The notes: generated by a model not told the origin, from the letters alone. Positions 41,445-50,361 are shown, numbered from the stretch's first letter. The stretch is 64,000 nucleotides of DNA from JAPUDQ01 sp964573015 (GCA_964573015.1 CAZNHZ010000003.1:23823-87822); one strand, 5' to 3'. A program made the numbers and translations.

Positions 41445-43568
41445 CTAGATATCACGCGGACTGCGGCCAGCCAGATGCGGTGCTTCAGCCTCACTCGGTA
41501 CGGGCTGAGTCCAGTCGGATTTCGGTACAAACGGTGCTTTGCGTGCGGGATGCTGACCTTTGCCGGATGATTTGTCGGCGGCTGGTGCTGCCCCGCCAAT
41601 CTCATTGATCACCGGAATGATGATTGGCGTGCGACGGGTTTGATCATACAGAAGATGTGTTAACTCATCGCGAAGCTCTTTTTTAGCAGCATCCATATCA
41701 ATCTTGCGGCCAGTAAACAGCCGAGCAACTTTTTGCTTGAGGTACTGGCGAATGAGGTTCATGAGTTCCTCCGAGTCACGCAAGTAGATAAAACCACGCG
41801 AGATAATATCGGGGCTAGTAAGGAGACGTCCATTACTGCGGCTAACGGTCAGTACAACCACAAAGATACCTTCGTTGGCCATATGGATACGGTCTTTTAG
41901 CACTACTTCAGACACTTCAGCGCCACTGTCGTCATACATGACACCGCCAACCGGAATTCGTCCGGTCTTTTTGGCGCTGCCGTCATGATAAAACTCAACA
42001 ACGTCTCCGGCGTCACAGACAAAGATATTGTTACGAGGAATGCCACATTCGCGCTCCGCCATCTCGGCATTGTGAACTAACATATGAAATTCACCATGAT
42101 TTGGCAGATAATAGGTCGGATTTACTGCAGAAATAAGTCGCAGATGGTCATCGTGGTAGGCGTGGCCAGTCAAGTGTATGCGGCCAACACCTGGTAGGTT
42201 GAGTCGTCGATCCTGGAAGACATCACTTCCTTCACGCATCAGGCCATCAACCGTTCGAACAATGTACTTTTCATTACCTGGAATCATACTTGAGCTAAAG
42301 ACGATCACGTCAGAGTTCTTAATTTTGACGTGCTTGTGCGCGCCAGTCGCCATGCGGTTGAGCACGGCGTTAAACTCGCCCTGAGATCCAGTACAGACAA
42401 TCGTCACTTTGCTATCCGGCAGCTTGATAATGTCTTCCATCTTGACGACGACGTCTTTTGGCACCTTGATAGCGCCATTTCGCAGGGCTACCTCAAGGTT
42501 TTGAATCATGCTATAACCGGCAAACGCAACTTTACGATCGTGAGCTTTGGCTTCTTCCATAATCAGCTGCATGCGGTGGAGATTTGACGAAAAACAGCTA
42601 ACAATGTGTCGGCTAGCCGGAAATAGTTCCATGATCTCACCAATATTATGCGCGACATCTTGTTCGCTGTGCACACTACTACTGCCCTGGGACTCACAGT
42701 CAGTCGACTCGTTCATAAACAGCATAAAGCCTTCTTTTTGCTGAATCTCAGAGATACGAGAAAAATCAAAAGCCTTATTATCGACCGGCGTATCTTCGAT
42801 ACGCCAGTCACCGGAGCTAAGCACGTTGCCGACCGGTGTACGAATCACCACGGCGGCAGCATCTGGGATTGAATGATTGACCCGGATTAGTTCAACACTA
42901 AAGCTGTCACCGACCTGCACAGTGTCGTGTGCTTCCGGATCGAGAATATGGTATTCCGGCTCATAATCGTCCGGTGATTCTTCCATGTTTTTTTGCAACA
43001 TACCGACCGTAAATTTGGTCGCGTACACTGGCGCTGGAATCTGCGGGATAAGGTGGCGAAATGCGCCGATATGATCGAGGTGGGCGTGGGTGAATACCAC
43101 ACCGCGAATCTGGTCTTTACGCTCAACCAGCCAGGTGATATCAGGCGTGATGTAGTTGATGCCAGGATAATCAGAACCGGGAAATATAAATCCCATGTCG
43201 ACAATGATGATATCGTTGTCGTATTGGAGAGCGGTCATGTTTTTACCGATACCCATTTCACCGACACCACCAATCGGAATCACTTTGAGACTTGGCCGTG
43301 TACTCGGACGTTGCCGTTTGAGATCAAGCAGCGTGAACTGGCGTCCGTCATAGCCATTGTAGATTGATTTGTTGACCGGCACGTCAATACGGTGCTGAGT
43401 CGCCCGTACATTGACGTTTTCGCTGACGCGACGCTGCGCGCGTTGCACTTCACCGCGTCGAGTGCTAGTGCCTGCCATAACGGCAGTATCCTGGACGCGT
43501 TTTTGATTTGGTTGTTGCCGCTTGGACTGATCATCAGCCTGCGGGTTAGCGAGTCTTCGTTGACCCAT
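41445..43568 (-). CDS. rnj: Ribonuclease J
   Basis: 707 residues. A basic, Gln/Arg-rich N-terminal extension of about 90 residues precedes the metallo-beta-lactamase core: PIGGVGEMGIGKNMTAL, the metal site THAHLDHIGAFRH, VNHSIPDAAAVVIRT, beta-CASP part with CTGSQGEFNAVLNRMATG and HLTGHAYHDDHLRLI, and a C-terminal domain. RNase J is both an endonuclease and a 5'-3' exonuclease and is the main mRNA-decay enzyme where RNase E is missing. The extension may bind RNA or partners. No Shine-Dalgarno match is strong. With pnp (46937) it forms the decay machinery. Confidence 0.96.
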   Translation of the reverse strand: MGQRRLANPQADDQSKRQQPNQKRVQDTAVMAGTSTRRGEVQRAQRRVSENVNVRATQHRIDVPVNKSIYNGYDGRQFTLLDLKRQRPSTRPSLKVIPIGGVGEMGIGKNMTALQYDNDIIIVDMGFIFPGSDYPGINYITPDITWLVERKDQIRGVVFTHAHLDHIGAFRHLIPQIPAPVYATKFTVGMLQKNMEESPDDYEPEYHILDPEAHDTVQVGDSFSVELIRVNHSIPDAAAVVIRTPVGNVLSSGDWRIEDTPVDNKAFDFSRISEIQQKEGFMLFMNESTDCESQGSSSVHSEQDVAHNIGEIMELFPASRHIVSCFSSNLHRMQLIMEEAKAHDRKVAFAGYSMIQNLEVALRNGAIKVPKDVVVKMEDIIKLPDSKVTIVCTGSQGEFNAVLNRMATGAHKHVKIKNSDVIVFSSSMIPGNEKYIVRTVDGLMREGSDVFQDRRLNLPGVGRIHLTGHAYHDDHLRLISAVNPTYYLPNHGEFHMLVHNAEMAERECGIPRNNIFVCDAGDVVEFYHDGSAKKTGRIPVGGVMYDDSGAEVSEVVLKDRIHMANEGIFVVVLTVSRSNGRLLTSPDIISRGFIYLRDSEELMNLIRQYLKQKVARLFTGRKIDMDAAKKELRDELTHLLYDQTRRTPIIIPVINEIGGAAPAADKSSGKGQHPARKAPFVPKSDWTQPVPSEAEAPHLAGRSPRDI

Positions 43569-43708
43569 AAATTACTATGCTCCTTTTTCTTTTTTAGTTA
43601 ATTAGTAGTAATTTGCGTTAAATTCAGTAGTGAGAGATAGCCTAGACTGTCGATTCCCTCTCTGTAAAGTAATCTTAGTGTAGCAAAAGTAAATAGATTT
43701 TTCAATCA

Positions 43709-43828
43709 CCACCCCTAACGCCACGAATATTCATGAGTTTAGGGGTGGGGACAGAGGAGTCCCCGGGTGGCGTCAGCCACCAAACTGTTTGTGATCGAAG
43801 CGATCACAGTTACACGATCACTTAGTGA
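43709..43828. repeat. Array of five consecutive hairpins
   Basis: CCACCCCTAA/TTAGGGGTGG (43709-43748), GGGGAC/GTCCCC (43747-43764), GGTGGC/GCCACC (43766-43781), TGTGATCG/CGATCACA (43790-43808), TCAC/GTGA (43818-43828). All stems are perfect and almost without spacers; the first two share two bases and so compete. Confidence 0.8.
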
Positions 43829-44265
43829 CCGACGAATCCTTGATGGCCTGAATGATCCTGCTCGTCATGAGCTCCATGAACATGAGAACTATCCCGCCAA
43901 CAATCATAATGATTTGTTGTATGGAGACGTCTCCCCTAACGATCCCCGCCGTTAGAATCAAAAGACTGCAAGATCATGATATCGTGCTCATCAAATGGCA
44001 GTATGAGGATTCCGAAACCGGTCGAATTCGCCAGCTGCAAAAACTACTACCCCACGCCAAACACCGCATCATCTTGCTGGAACTCCCTATCGCCACGCTC
44101 AAGCAACGCCTGACCGCTCGCCCCTGGTGGAGCAGTATCACCGACCAGGACGCATTTATCCGAGATGAATACATGAATATCGATCGATTTTTGCAGGCAA
44201 CTGCCCTGCCGGTCACTAGGGTCGATTGCTCGTCAGCGACAAATTACAGGCTTATCAAATCTTAA
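43767..44265 (+). pseudogene. Broken kinase-like gene (frameshift, P-loop missing)
   Basis: The first frame (from about 43767) reads HELHEHENYPANNHNDLLYG DVSPNDP and then hits TAG. The second frame continues with RLQDHDIVLIKWQYEDS, HRIILLELPIATLKQRLTAR PWW and DEYMNIDRFLQ, the LID-like and C-terminal parts of P-loop nucleotide kinases. Removing one C from the CCCC at about 43942-43945 joins the two. No GxxGxGKS is present upstream; in its place are strong hairpins. So the gene is probably a decayed or frameshifted kinase. It overlaps the convergent phosphotransferase gene by 4 nt. The family call is by feel, not by a full motif set. Confidence 0.5.
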
Positions 44266-45158
44266 TTACCGGTAATCGCGGCGATGTTTTTGTCGAGCGC
44301 GGCATCGAGAAGTTCTTCGGCGAGTTCGATGTAATCATGCTCCGGTGCGTCGTTATAAGCGTCAGCCAGACAACCGACAGCCCGGTGAATCAGCACCGGC
44401 AAAAATTCTTTCATAAACTGCTCCCGCTCCATGGCGTGGTGCTCCATAAATTCCCGCAACAGCTGCTGCGCGGTGACCCTGGAGCCGAGCGTCGTGTACA
44501 GCCGACCGTAGCCATAGGCCAGATCGGTAAAGCGAAACAAGTCGGTACCGCATTTTTCGCCGTCATAGACGATCCAGTTGCCCTTGAGATCGAATATCTG
44601 CCACGGCGTCAGATCGCCGTGCTGCAAGCATTTGGTCAGTTTGAAATGCACCGACTCGAGTCGTTTGTGTGCCTCGTCGAGCCGCTCATAGCGGTCAATA
44701 CTCTCACCCAACCATTCTTGCCAGATCGGGTAGACGTGATCACTGCGCGACGGCTCGTCGGGCAGGTTTTCGGACTTCCAATTGAGGGCAATCGTATCAA
44801 ACAGTACCAGCATTTCAGCGTAGCGCGGTATGACGCGTTGCCAGGCATCCAGCTCGCCTGGTTCGGCAACGAGCGGCGCATCGATATAGTCCAACACAAT
44901 CCCAGTCGTACCAACGCGGCGCTCAATATCCGGCCCAAACAGCCGCGCCGTCGGATAAAACGCTTCGATACGGTTCATAAATTCACTCCAGACAATCTCG
45001 CGCTGGATATTTGGTATCATGGCTTCGGTGCGGGCATTTTTGTAAAAATACCAAGTGTTGCCTTTGCGCACCTTAGCATACTCAAACCGATCACCTTTGC
45101 CACGCGGATTATCCATCACTACGACTTCATCAAACAGTGGCGGTATATTACTATCCAT
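44262..45158 (-). CDS. Phosphotransferase-like protein (APH/choline kinase fold)
   Basis: 298 residues. It has the APH signature in a variant form: LQHGDLTPWQIFDLKGNW with HGDL and Gln in place of the usual Asn, then VYDGEKCGTDLFRFTDLA in place of the metal-binding DxE segment. The N-terminal lobe has FEYAKVRKGNTWYFYKNA, with the lysine of a kinase-like beta strand. The substrate is unknown; aminoglycoside resistance should not be assumed. It overlaps the uracil-DNA glycosylase gene by 8 nt and is the last of a three-gene run. Confidence 0.8.
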   Translation of the reverse strand: MDSNIPPLFDEVVVMDNPRGKGDRFEYAKVRKGNTWYFYKNARTEAMIPNIQREIVWSEFMNRIEAFYPTARLFGPDIERRVGTTGIVLDYIDAPLVAEPGELDAWQRVIPRYAEMLVLFDTIALNWKSENLPDEPSRSDHVYPIWQEWLGESIDRYERLDEAHKRLESVHFKLTKCLQHGDLTPWQIFDLKGNWIVYDGEKCGTDLFRFTDLAYGYGRLYTTLGSRVTAQQLLREFMEHHAMEREQFMKEFLPVLIHRAVGCLADAYNDAPEHDYIELAEELLDAALDKNIAAITGN

Positions 45159-45894
45159 GTTTCATCTCCTGATCACAAAGCGTCTTGGCCGCGAGAAAGT
45201 CGTCGATCAATGTTTGGCGCATACCTCCATTATAAAGTGCTGCCGCCGGATGGTAGAGCGGCACGACAAGCCAGCTCATGACAACCTGCTCGCCAGCAGA
45301 GCTGCCGACTCTGTTGTCATTTGCGACGAGCTGCTGCGTTGCAGGCTGCGCTGCTCTTTCAGAGTATTTTTCATACACCTCTATCCGCCGCTCACCTGCG
45401 CCTTGCATCTCATTCGCAGCTGGCTGTCGTGAAGCTATACGTGCATATCGCACCTTTCGAGCCATACCGTGATCACGTGAGATATGCAGATCAGGAATAA
45501 ACGCCGCGCCGCTATGGCGGCCGAGCGTGATCACAACTCTAGGGTCGATGATCTCGAGCTGGCGCATGAGATAGGGCCAAAACTCGCGCTTTTCCTCGGG
45601 GCTTGGGTCGCGATTGCCTGGCGGACGGTATTTGACGATGTTTGTGATGTAGACATCGTCTCGGTTCATGCCGGCCGCAGCCAACATCTCATTGAGAAAT
45701 CGTCCGCTCGCCCCGACAAATGGTAGCCCTTGCTCGTCCTCCGCCTTGCCTGGCGCCTCGCCGATAAAGACAATCTCAGCGTTCTCGTTGCCATCGCCCA
45801 TGACGAGTTGCGTGGCGGTTTCGCGCAAATGCTCACCAATTTTATCGGCAATAATTTCATCACGCAGCGCATCAAGCCGTGCCTGTTTGGTCAT
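45151..45894 (-). CDS. Uracil-DNA glycosylase, family 4-like, without Fe-S cysteines
   Basis: 247 residues with IGEAPGKAEDEQGLPFVGAS GR (motif 1), ITNIVKYRPPGNRDPSPEE and VVPLYHPAAALY (motif 2, HPA). Family 4 enzymes hold a 4Fe-4S cluster with four Cys, one in KCRPP and one after the PxxEE helix; here they read KYRPP and FWPYL, and the N-terminal CxxC is absent, so the cluster is lost. A segment of about 50 residues (ARIASRQPAANEMQGAGERR to SAGEQ) is inserted before motif 2. It removes uracil from DNA. It overlaps the NYN gene (ATGA, 4 nt) and the kinase gene. Confidence 0.9.
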   Translation of the reverse strand: MTKQARLDALRDEIIADKIGEHLRETATQLVMGDGNENAEIVFIGEAPGKAEDEQGLPFVGASGRFLNEMLAAAGMNRDDVYITNIVKYRPPGNRDPSPEEKREFWPYLMRQLEIIDPRVVITLGRHSGAAFIPDLHISRDHGMARKVRYARIASRQPAANEMQGAGERRIEVYEKYSERAAQPATQQLVANDNRVGSSAGEQVVMSWLVVPLYHPAAALYNGGMRQTLIDDFLAAKTLCDQEMKHG

Positions 45895-46529
45895 AATTTC
45901 GGCTTTCCCAAGGGCAAAGTCGGAGGGTTCAATGCTTCATACGCACTGATAATTTCACTGTCACGGATTGTTTCCGTCGTATCGCATTCGGCTACAAGCG
46001 CGTTTGTCAGCCGCCCGCTAAAGCCAACGTATGTCACTTTACAACCGGCGTCTTTCACTGCTTTGATTGCCGGTAACAAGTCCGTATCTGAGCTGACAAT
46101 CGCACATTGCGCCGTATCGTTTTTATAACAATCTACTACTAGGTCGACTGCGATTCCGACATCAACACCTTTTTCCTGGAATTTCAAATCTTGAAGGTTA
46201 CATTGTTTACATCGGTCGCTATCGCGAAGTTTCAGTTTGCCCGACTCGACGTAGGTAATGTCCTGCGCTGCAAGCGTGTTCCGCACACGACGTGATGTGT
46301 CCGAAAATCGACGAGATTTGAGCAAAATGTCATCACCTTTGTCATTTCTGACTTTGACTTTCGCGCCATAAAACCGTATATCGATATCGGAACCGAATAT
46401 CGTCGTCAGAATACTGCGAATATCAAGTTTCGTCAGATCACTCTTATCAGTGATGTGACCCGAATCAATCAATATCTCTGCAGCTTTATAAAGGAAATTT
46501 TGGCCGTCTATGTATACTTTGTAAGCCAT
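45891..46529 (-). CDS. NYN domain ribonuclease-like protein (LabA/DUF88 type)
   Basis: 212 residues. PIN-like NYN fold with the acidic residues in VYIDGQNFLYKAA, EKGVDVGIAVDLVVD and IVSSDTDLLPAIKAV. A CKQC pair and other Cys may bind metal. NYN proteins are thought to be nucleases that act on RNA. The transcript looks leaderless: TATACT (46536-46541, minus strand) ends 6 nt before the ATG. It leads the run NYN-UDG-phosphotransferase, each overlapping the next. Confidence 0.88.
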   Translation of the reverse strand: MAYKVYIDGQNFLYKAAEILIDSGHITDKSDLTKLDIRSILTTIFGSDIDIRFYGAKVKVRNDKGDDILLKSRRFSDTSRRVRNTLAAQDITYVESGKLKLRDSDRCKQCNLQDLKFQEKGVDVGIAVDLVVDCYKNDTAQCAIVSSDTDLLPAIKAVKDAGCKVTYVGFSGRLTNALVAECDTTETIRDSEIISAYEALNPPTLPLGKPKL

Positions 46530-46535
46530 AGTGAC

Positions 46536-46583
46536 AGTATACTCTAAAACAAAGAACCTTGACGGGTCGAAACCAAGTCAAGG
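46536..46583 (-). promoter_or_regulatory. -10 box and overlapping hairpin before the NYN gene
   Basis: TATACT at 46536-46541 gives a leaderless start. A perfect inverted repeat CCTTGAC/GTCAAGG (46557-46583) covers the expected -35 place, which has no good hexamer, so it may be an operator or a terminator from upstream transcription. Confidence 0.45.
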
Positions 46584-46732
46584 CGCTGTGACAATTACTA
46601 TACAGTATGACTTTACATATGTCAACATATAACGTGTTATATGTCAAAACGCTCCGCTTTATGTTGTGGATAAAACAGCCTTATACCGCTTATGTATGTA
46701 GAAAATATTTGTAGATTTTTTCACTACATATT

Positions 46733-46879
46733 TTATTTATGACGTTTTTTAGAAGAAGGCTTCGAAGCGGGAGTTTTGGTTAGCTTTTTACTAGCCCAGG
46801 CTATGATGAACGGCCACGCCCAGATAACAATACGCCGGACTGTCGGATTGCGATATAGTCTTAATACTACATTAAACAT
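46733..46879 (-). CDS. 48-aa basic membrane mini-protein
   Basis: ATG 46877-46879 to TAA 46733-46735. The product begins MFNVVLRLYRNPTVRR, has one helix (IVIWAWPFIIAWAS) and ends in a Lys/Ser-rich tail (KPSSKKRHK). It follows pnp on the same strand, separated by a hairpin at 46886-46913. The pattern of a short helix between basic arms looks real; the function is unknown. The rest of 46584-46732 is AT-rich with no feature seen. Confidence 0.6.
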   Translation of the reverse strand: MFNVVLRLYRNPTVRRIVIWAWPFIIAWASKKLTKTPASKPSSKKRHK

Positions 46880-46885
46880 ATGCCA

Positions 46886-46913
46886 AGAATACGGCATGTT
46901 AATGCCATATTCT
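46886..46913 (-). terminator. Hairpin after pnp
   Basis: AGAATA-C-GGCAT-GTTA-ATGCC-A-TATTCT, an 11-bp stem with one C-A mismatch, between the pnp stop and the mini-protein. No T tract follows, so read-through is likely. Confidence 0.5.
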
Positions 46914-46936
46914 GTGGGCTAGATTACGAACTGAGA

Positions 46937-49057
46937 CTATTCGGCCAAGTCTTGAGGCTTCATGCTGAGGCTGAGGCGGCCGCGGTCGTCGATCGCAACG
47001 AGCTTGACTTTGACCGTATCACCCTCTTTGACGACATCAGTTACCTTCTCGACACGCTTGTCGCTCATAGCTGAGATATGGCACATACCGTCGATACCAG
47101 GCATGATGTTGATGAAAGCGCCGAATTCCATGATCTTGACGACTTTGCCGGTGTAAATCTTGCCAACCTCTGGCTCTTCGACCAAGCCCTTGATCCATTC
47201 GAGAGCACGCTCGATCGCCTCGCCATTGACAGCTGAGACCGTCACCAGACCGTCATCGCGGATATCGACTTCGGCACCGGTTTCTTTGGTGATCTTGTTG
47301 ATCGTCTCACCGCCCTTGCCGATGATGGCACCGATCTTGTCAGGGTTGACCATGAGCTTCTCGATCCTAGGCGCGTATGGACTGAGCGTGGTACGCGGTT
47401 CGGCAATTGTACTGAGCATATGATCGAGAATTTTTGCGCGACCAGGCTTGGCAGCCATGACAGCTTGGCGCAGTATATCGACCGGCAGGCCGTGGACCTT
47501 CATGTCCATCTGCATAGCTGTGACACCCTTTTTCGTGCCAGTGACCTTAAAGTCCATATCGCCCGCAAAATCCTCAGCATCAGCGATATCAGTCAGTACA
47601 TACGGCGTATCACCATCCATCATCAAGCCCATCGCGACACCAGAGACGGCGTTTTTGATCGGCACACCGGCATCCATCAGCGCCAGCGTAGAGCTACAGG
47701 TCGCGGCCATACTGGTCGAACCGTTCTGACTCATGATCTCAGTCACGCTGCGAATCGCATATGGAAACTCTTCGGCATCCGGCAACACCGGTATGAGCGC
47801 TCGCTCAGCGAGGTAACCATGACCGATCTCGCGGCGGCCAGGACTGCCGAGGCGGCGAACTTCACCGACGGTGTAGCCAGGTGCATTGTAGTGGTGCATG
47901 TAGCGGCGCTCAAAGTCGTTTTGCTCCATGGTATCGACCATCTGAGCATAGCTGAGCGGTGCGAGCGTGACGATATTCATACCTTGTGTCACACCGCGGG
48001 TAAATAGGCTCGAGCCATGTGTTCGCGGCAAGATACCAATTTCTGAGCTGAGCGGGCGAACCTCATCGAGCTTGCGTCCATCTGGTCGGACTCCGTCTTT
48101 CACGATCCCCTCGCGGACATCACGGTGTAGCGCCATCGTAAAGGCTTCGTCGTATTCATCGCGCAGCGTATCATATTCGTCGCCGACTTTAGCGGCCATC
48201 TGCTCATGAAAGTCCCAGCGGATCTCATTGACGACTGCGTTGCGCTCTGGGTAAGCTTTGCGCAAGGCCGCGCCAAATTTGCCATTGACCCATGCGTCAA
48301 CTGCTTTTTGGATATCTTCGTTTGGCAATACCAGTTCGTACTCTTGGGCCTCTGGCGCCACTTTTTTGACCAGTTCACGCTGGAGTGCAATCGCTGGCTG
48401 CAGTGCCTCATGTGCCCACTCCATACCATCGATGATGATGTCCTCCGGCACCTCATTGGCGCCGGCTTCGACCATCGTGATGCCGCTCTCGATACCGGCA
48501 ACGACGAGGTCGATATCAGACTGATCACGCTGCTCAGATGTGAGAAATGCCTTGAACTCACCATTTACTCGGCCGACACGCAGGCCCGCGACCGGACCGT
48601 CAAACGGCGTACCAGTCAGCATGAGCGCTGAGCTGGCGGCAATCATACCGATGACATCGGGGCGAAAATTCGGGTCCATACTGAGAACACTGGCGACCAC
48701 CTGGACCTCTTGGCGATAGCCTTTGGGAAACAGCGGACGGATCGGTCGGTCAATCAGACGGCCGATCAGCACCGCCTCATCGCTCGGACGACCCTCTCGT
48801 TTGATGAACCGGCTACCTGATATCTTGCCAGCTGCATAAAACTTTTCTTCGTAGTCGATGCTCAGCGGGAAATAATCCAGCACGACCGGCCGAGACCCGA
48901 CCATAGCCGTACCGAGCACGACCGTGTCGCCGTAGCGCACCAGCACGCTAGCCGTCGTGCGAAAGCCAACGCGGTTGACCTCGAGTGTTAATTTTTGACC
49001 GCAAAAATCGGTCGATACGGAAATAATATCTTTTCCGCTAGGATTTATTGTTGGCAT
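46937..49057 (-). CDS. pnp: Polynucleotide phosphorylase
   Basis: 706 residues: two RNase PH domains with an alpha-helical linker (first PH domain from about 10, second with FTRGVTQGMNIVTLAPLSYA and SNGSTSMA-type phosphate site, here QNGSTSMAAT), a KH domain (PDKIGAIIGKGGETINKITK) and an S1 domain (GKIYTGKVVKIMEFGAFINI). It degrades RNA 3' to 5' with phosphate. AGGAGG lies only 3 nt before the ATG, an unusually tight spacing. It works with RNase J. The tail after S1 is short. Confidence 0.97.
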   Translation of the reverse strand: MPTINPSGKDIISVSTDFCGQKLTLEVNRVGFRTTASVLVRYGDTVVLGTAMVGSRPVVLDYFPLSIDYEEKFYAAGKISGSRFIKREGRPSDEAVLIGRLIDRPIRPLFPKGYRQEVQVVASVLSMDPNFRPDVIGMIAASSALMLTGTPFDGPVAGLRVGRVNGEFKAFLTSEQRDQSDIDLVVAGIESGITMVEAGANEVPEDIIIDGMEWAHEALQPAIALQRELVKKVAPEAQEYELVLPNEDIQKAVDAWVNGKFGAALRKAYPERNAVVNEIRWDFHEQMAAKVGDEYDTLRDEYDEAFTMALHRDVREGIVKDGVRPDGRKLDEVRPLSSEIGILPRTHGSSLFTRGVTQGMNIVTLAPLSYAQMVDTMEQNDFERRYMHHYNAPGYTVGEVRRLGSPGRREIGHGYLAERALIPVLPDAEEFPYAIRSVTEIMSQNGSTSMAATCSSTLALMDAGVPIKNAVSGVAMGLMMDGDTPYVLTDIADAEDFAGDMDFKVTGTKKGVTAMQMDMKVHGLPVDILRQAVMAAKPGRAKILDHMLSTIAEPRTTLSPYAPRIEKLMVNPDKIGAIIGKGGETINKITKETGAEVDIRDDGLVTVSAVNGEAIERALEWIKGLVEEPEVGKIYTGKVVKIMEFGAFINIMPGIDGMCHISAMSDKRVEKVTDVVKEGDTVKVKLVAIDDRGRLSLSMKPQDLAE

Positions 49058-49156
49058 ATGCCTCCTCTTTCGTTAGTGCAGAGAGTAACAGGTATAAGAG
49101 CTCTCTAGCACTCATATCTATCACGCTCCGCGTTTACCGATATAGTATACCATCTA

Positions 49157-49185
49157 TTGACTTTTACGTCATTTTTTGCTATAAT
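49157..49185 (+). promoter_or_regulatory. Promoter of the GC-rich unit A
   Basis: TTGACT (49157-49162), 17-nt spacer ending in TGC, TATAAT (49180-49185). Confidence 0.8.
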
Positions 49186-49195
49186 ATAGATTTAG

Positions 49196-49213
49196 AGACA
49201 CCTGTCTGTGTCT
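49196..49213 (+). promoter_or_regulatory. 5' hairpin of unit A
   Basis: AGACAC-CTGTCT-GTGTCT, a perfect 6-bp stem a few bases after the expected transcription start. Confidence 0.65.
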
Positions 49214-49243
49214 AGCGCCCTACTCCGACCGAAAGGCAGTTCA

Positions 49244-49558
49244 ATGCAGAACCTCGCGGATAGTTTTACCGCCCAGGCCATGATCGTCACCATCTTGCTG
49301 GCGATCGGCTGGAACCTCTTAAGGAACAAGGCGCTGGCGACCAAGTCTATCGGCGTCATGATCCTTGGCCTGGCGATCGTCCAGGCACTGAGCTCGCCGG
49401 CGCTAGTAACCGTCGCGGCGCTTGCCGCGGCCGCCTACGTCGGCTGGGTGGTGCTGCGCGCTATGCGCAAAGCCGCCCGCCACCGTGGAAACTGCCCGCG
49501 CTGTGACCACACGGCCCACGAGTGGGGCCGGTGTCAGTCGCGTTACTGTCAGTGTTAG
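49244..49558 (+). CDS. 104-aa membrane protein with C-terminal zinc ribbon (GC-rich unit A)
   Basis: ATG 49244 is chosen because AAAGG lies about 8 nt upstream; the frame extends further up into the leader. Two membrane helices (about 10-24 and 32-74 as a broad Ala/Val/Leu-rich region) are followed by a basic stretch (RAMRKAARHRG) and CPRCDHTAHEWGRCQSRYCQC, which holds five Cys and could bind zinc. No family is recognised. The gene is much richer in G and C than pnp beside it and has its own promoter, 5' hairpin and nested 3' hairpin. Confidence 0.72.
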   Translation: MQNLADSFTAQAMIVTILLAIGWNLLRNKALATKSIGVMILGLAIVQALSSPALVTVAALAAAAYVGWVVLRAMRKAARHRGNCPRCDHTAHEWGRCQSRYCQC

Positions 49559-49564
49559 AGGGCT

Positions 49565-49620
49565 GCCGAGCGGCGGGGATGACGCCTGAGACTTTCAGTC
49601 TCGCTCTCCCCGCCCTCGGC
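49565..49620 (+). terminator. Nested 3' hairpin of unit A
   Basis: GCCGAG/CTCGGC, then GGCGGGGA/TCCCCGCC, with an inner GAGACT-TTC-AGTCTC hairpin at the top. There is no T tract, so it may be a stability element more than a terminator. The stretch 49621-49770 shows nothing else. Confidence 0.65.
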
Positions 49621-49770
49621 CGCAAACACCATTTGCACAATTCATACCTTGCCTGTCAGGCAAGTTTTATTTTGCCTGCACACTTTATATTCATAGACTA
49701 ATCGCTATATCAAAAAATAAAGGTTCATCCTTTTACAGAATGAAAAGCCAATTATTTGCTTGATTACAAA

Positions 49771-50361
49771 TCAAAGTGCCAACTGGTCTTTGATTTTTTT
49801 GAGCAGTTCTTTTTGATCGATATATTCGTCGAGAAATCGCTCGTACTGCTGCGGGGTCATGGCGTCGGCCTGGTGAGCGTGCACCAGCACGTCTCTGCGT
49901 TTGCCCAGGTATTCCGGCAAGCTCGACCAGGTATACGTCTTGAAATTCTGCGGATTCATATGAATATACCTCGTGATATGTGCCAGATACGCCTCGTTAG
50001 TAATCTACACAGCGCTAAATACACACTGAAACAAATGTCCCTGACGTTTATGCTTGTTATTAAAATACATCGAATATGATGTAGAAGTTGATAGCATTAG
50101 GCCGGTAATCGCGCCCGGATCATCGTCCTGCCTCAGCAGTAAGTGAAAGTGATTGCCCATCAAACAATACGCCACCAGTCACGCCGCATACTTCGGGTAA
50201 TTTTCGGTGCCGCCCTGCTTGGTCAAGTGACGACGTAAAACCTCCAAAAACTTGCGTCGATCGTCAAAATCGAGAAATATATTCTGCCCGCCGGCCCCGC
50301 AGTTGTAGACATGGTAATACGCGTGCGAGTCAAACGACTTTACTGTGTTAGTAGATGGCAT
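49771..50361 (-). pseudogene. Dead REP-associated tyrosine transposase (Y1/IS200-like)
   Basis: One frame carries the whole family pattern: VKSFDSHAYYHVYNCGAGGQ, then AYCLMGNHFHLLL (HUH motif HFH), SMYFNNKHKRQGHLFQ and YIHMNPQNFKTYTWSSLPEY. Two in-frame stops break it: a TGA just before LVAYCLM and a TAG after FSAV. No inverted ends or REP-like palindromes were found right beside it. So it is a degraded single-copy transposase of the kind domesticated in many bacteria. Confidence 0.88.

Noticed and set aside
44262..45158. Aminoglycoside resistance gene
   Set aside because: Only the fold motif is present, with changed catalytic surroundings; it is in an operon with repair and RNA genes.
49771..50361. 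In-frame TGA and TAG taken as recoded codons
   Set aside because: TGA and TAG end intact genes here (for example the ATL gene with TGA, thrS with TAG). Both changes are in one dead transposase, so decay is simpler.
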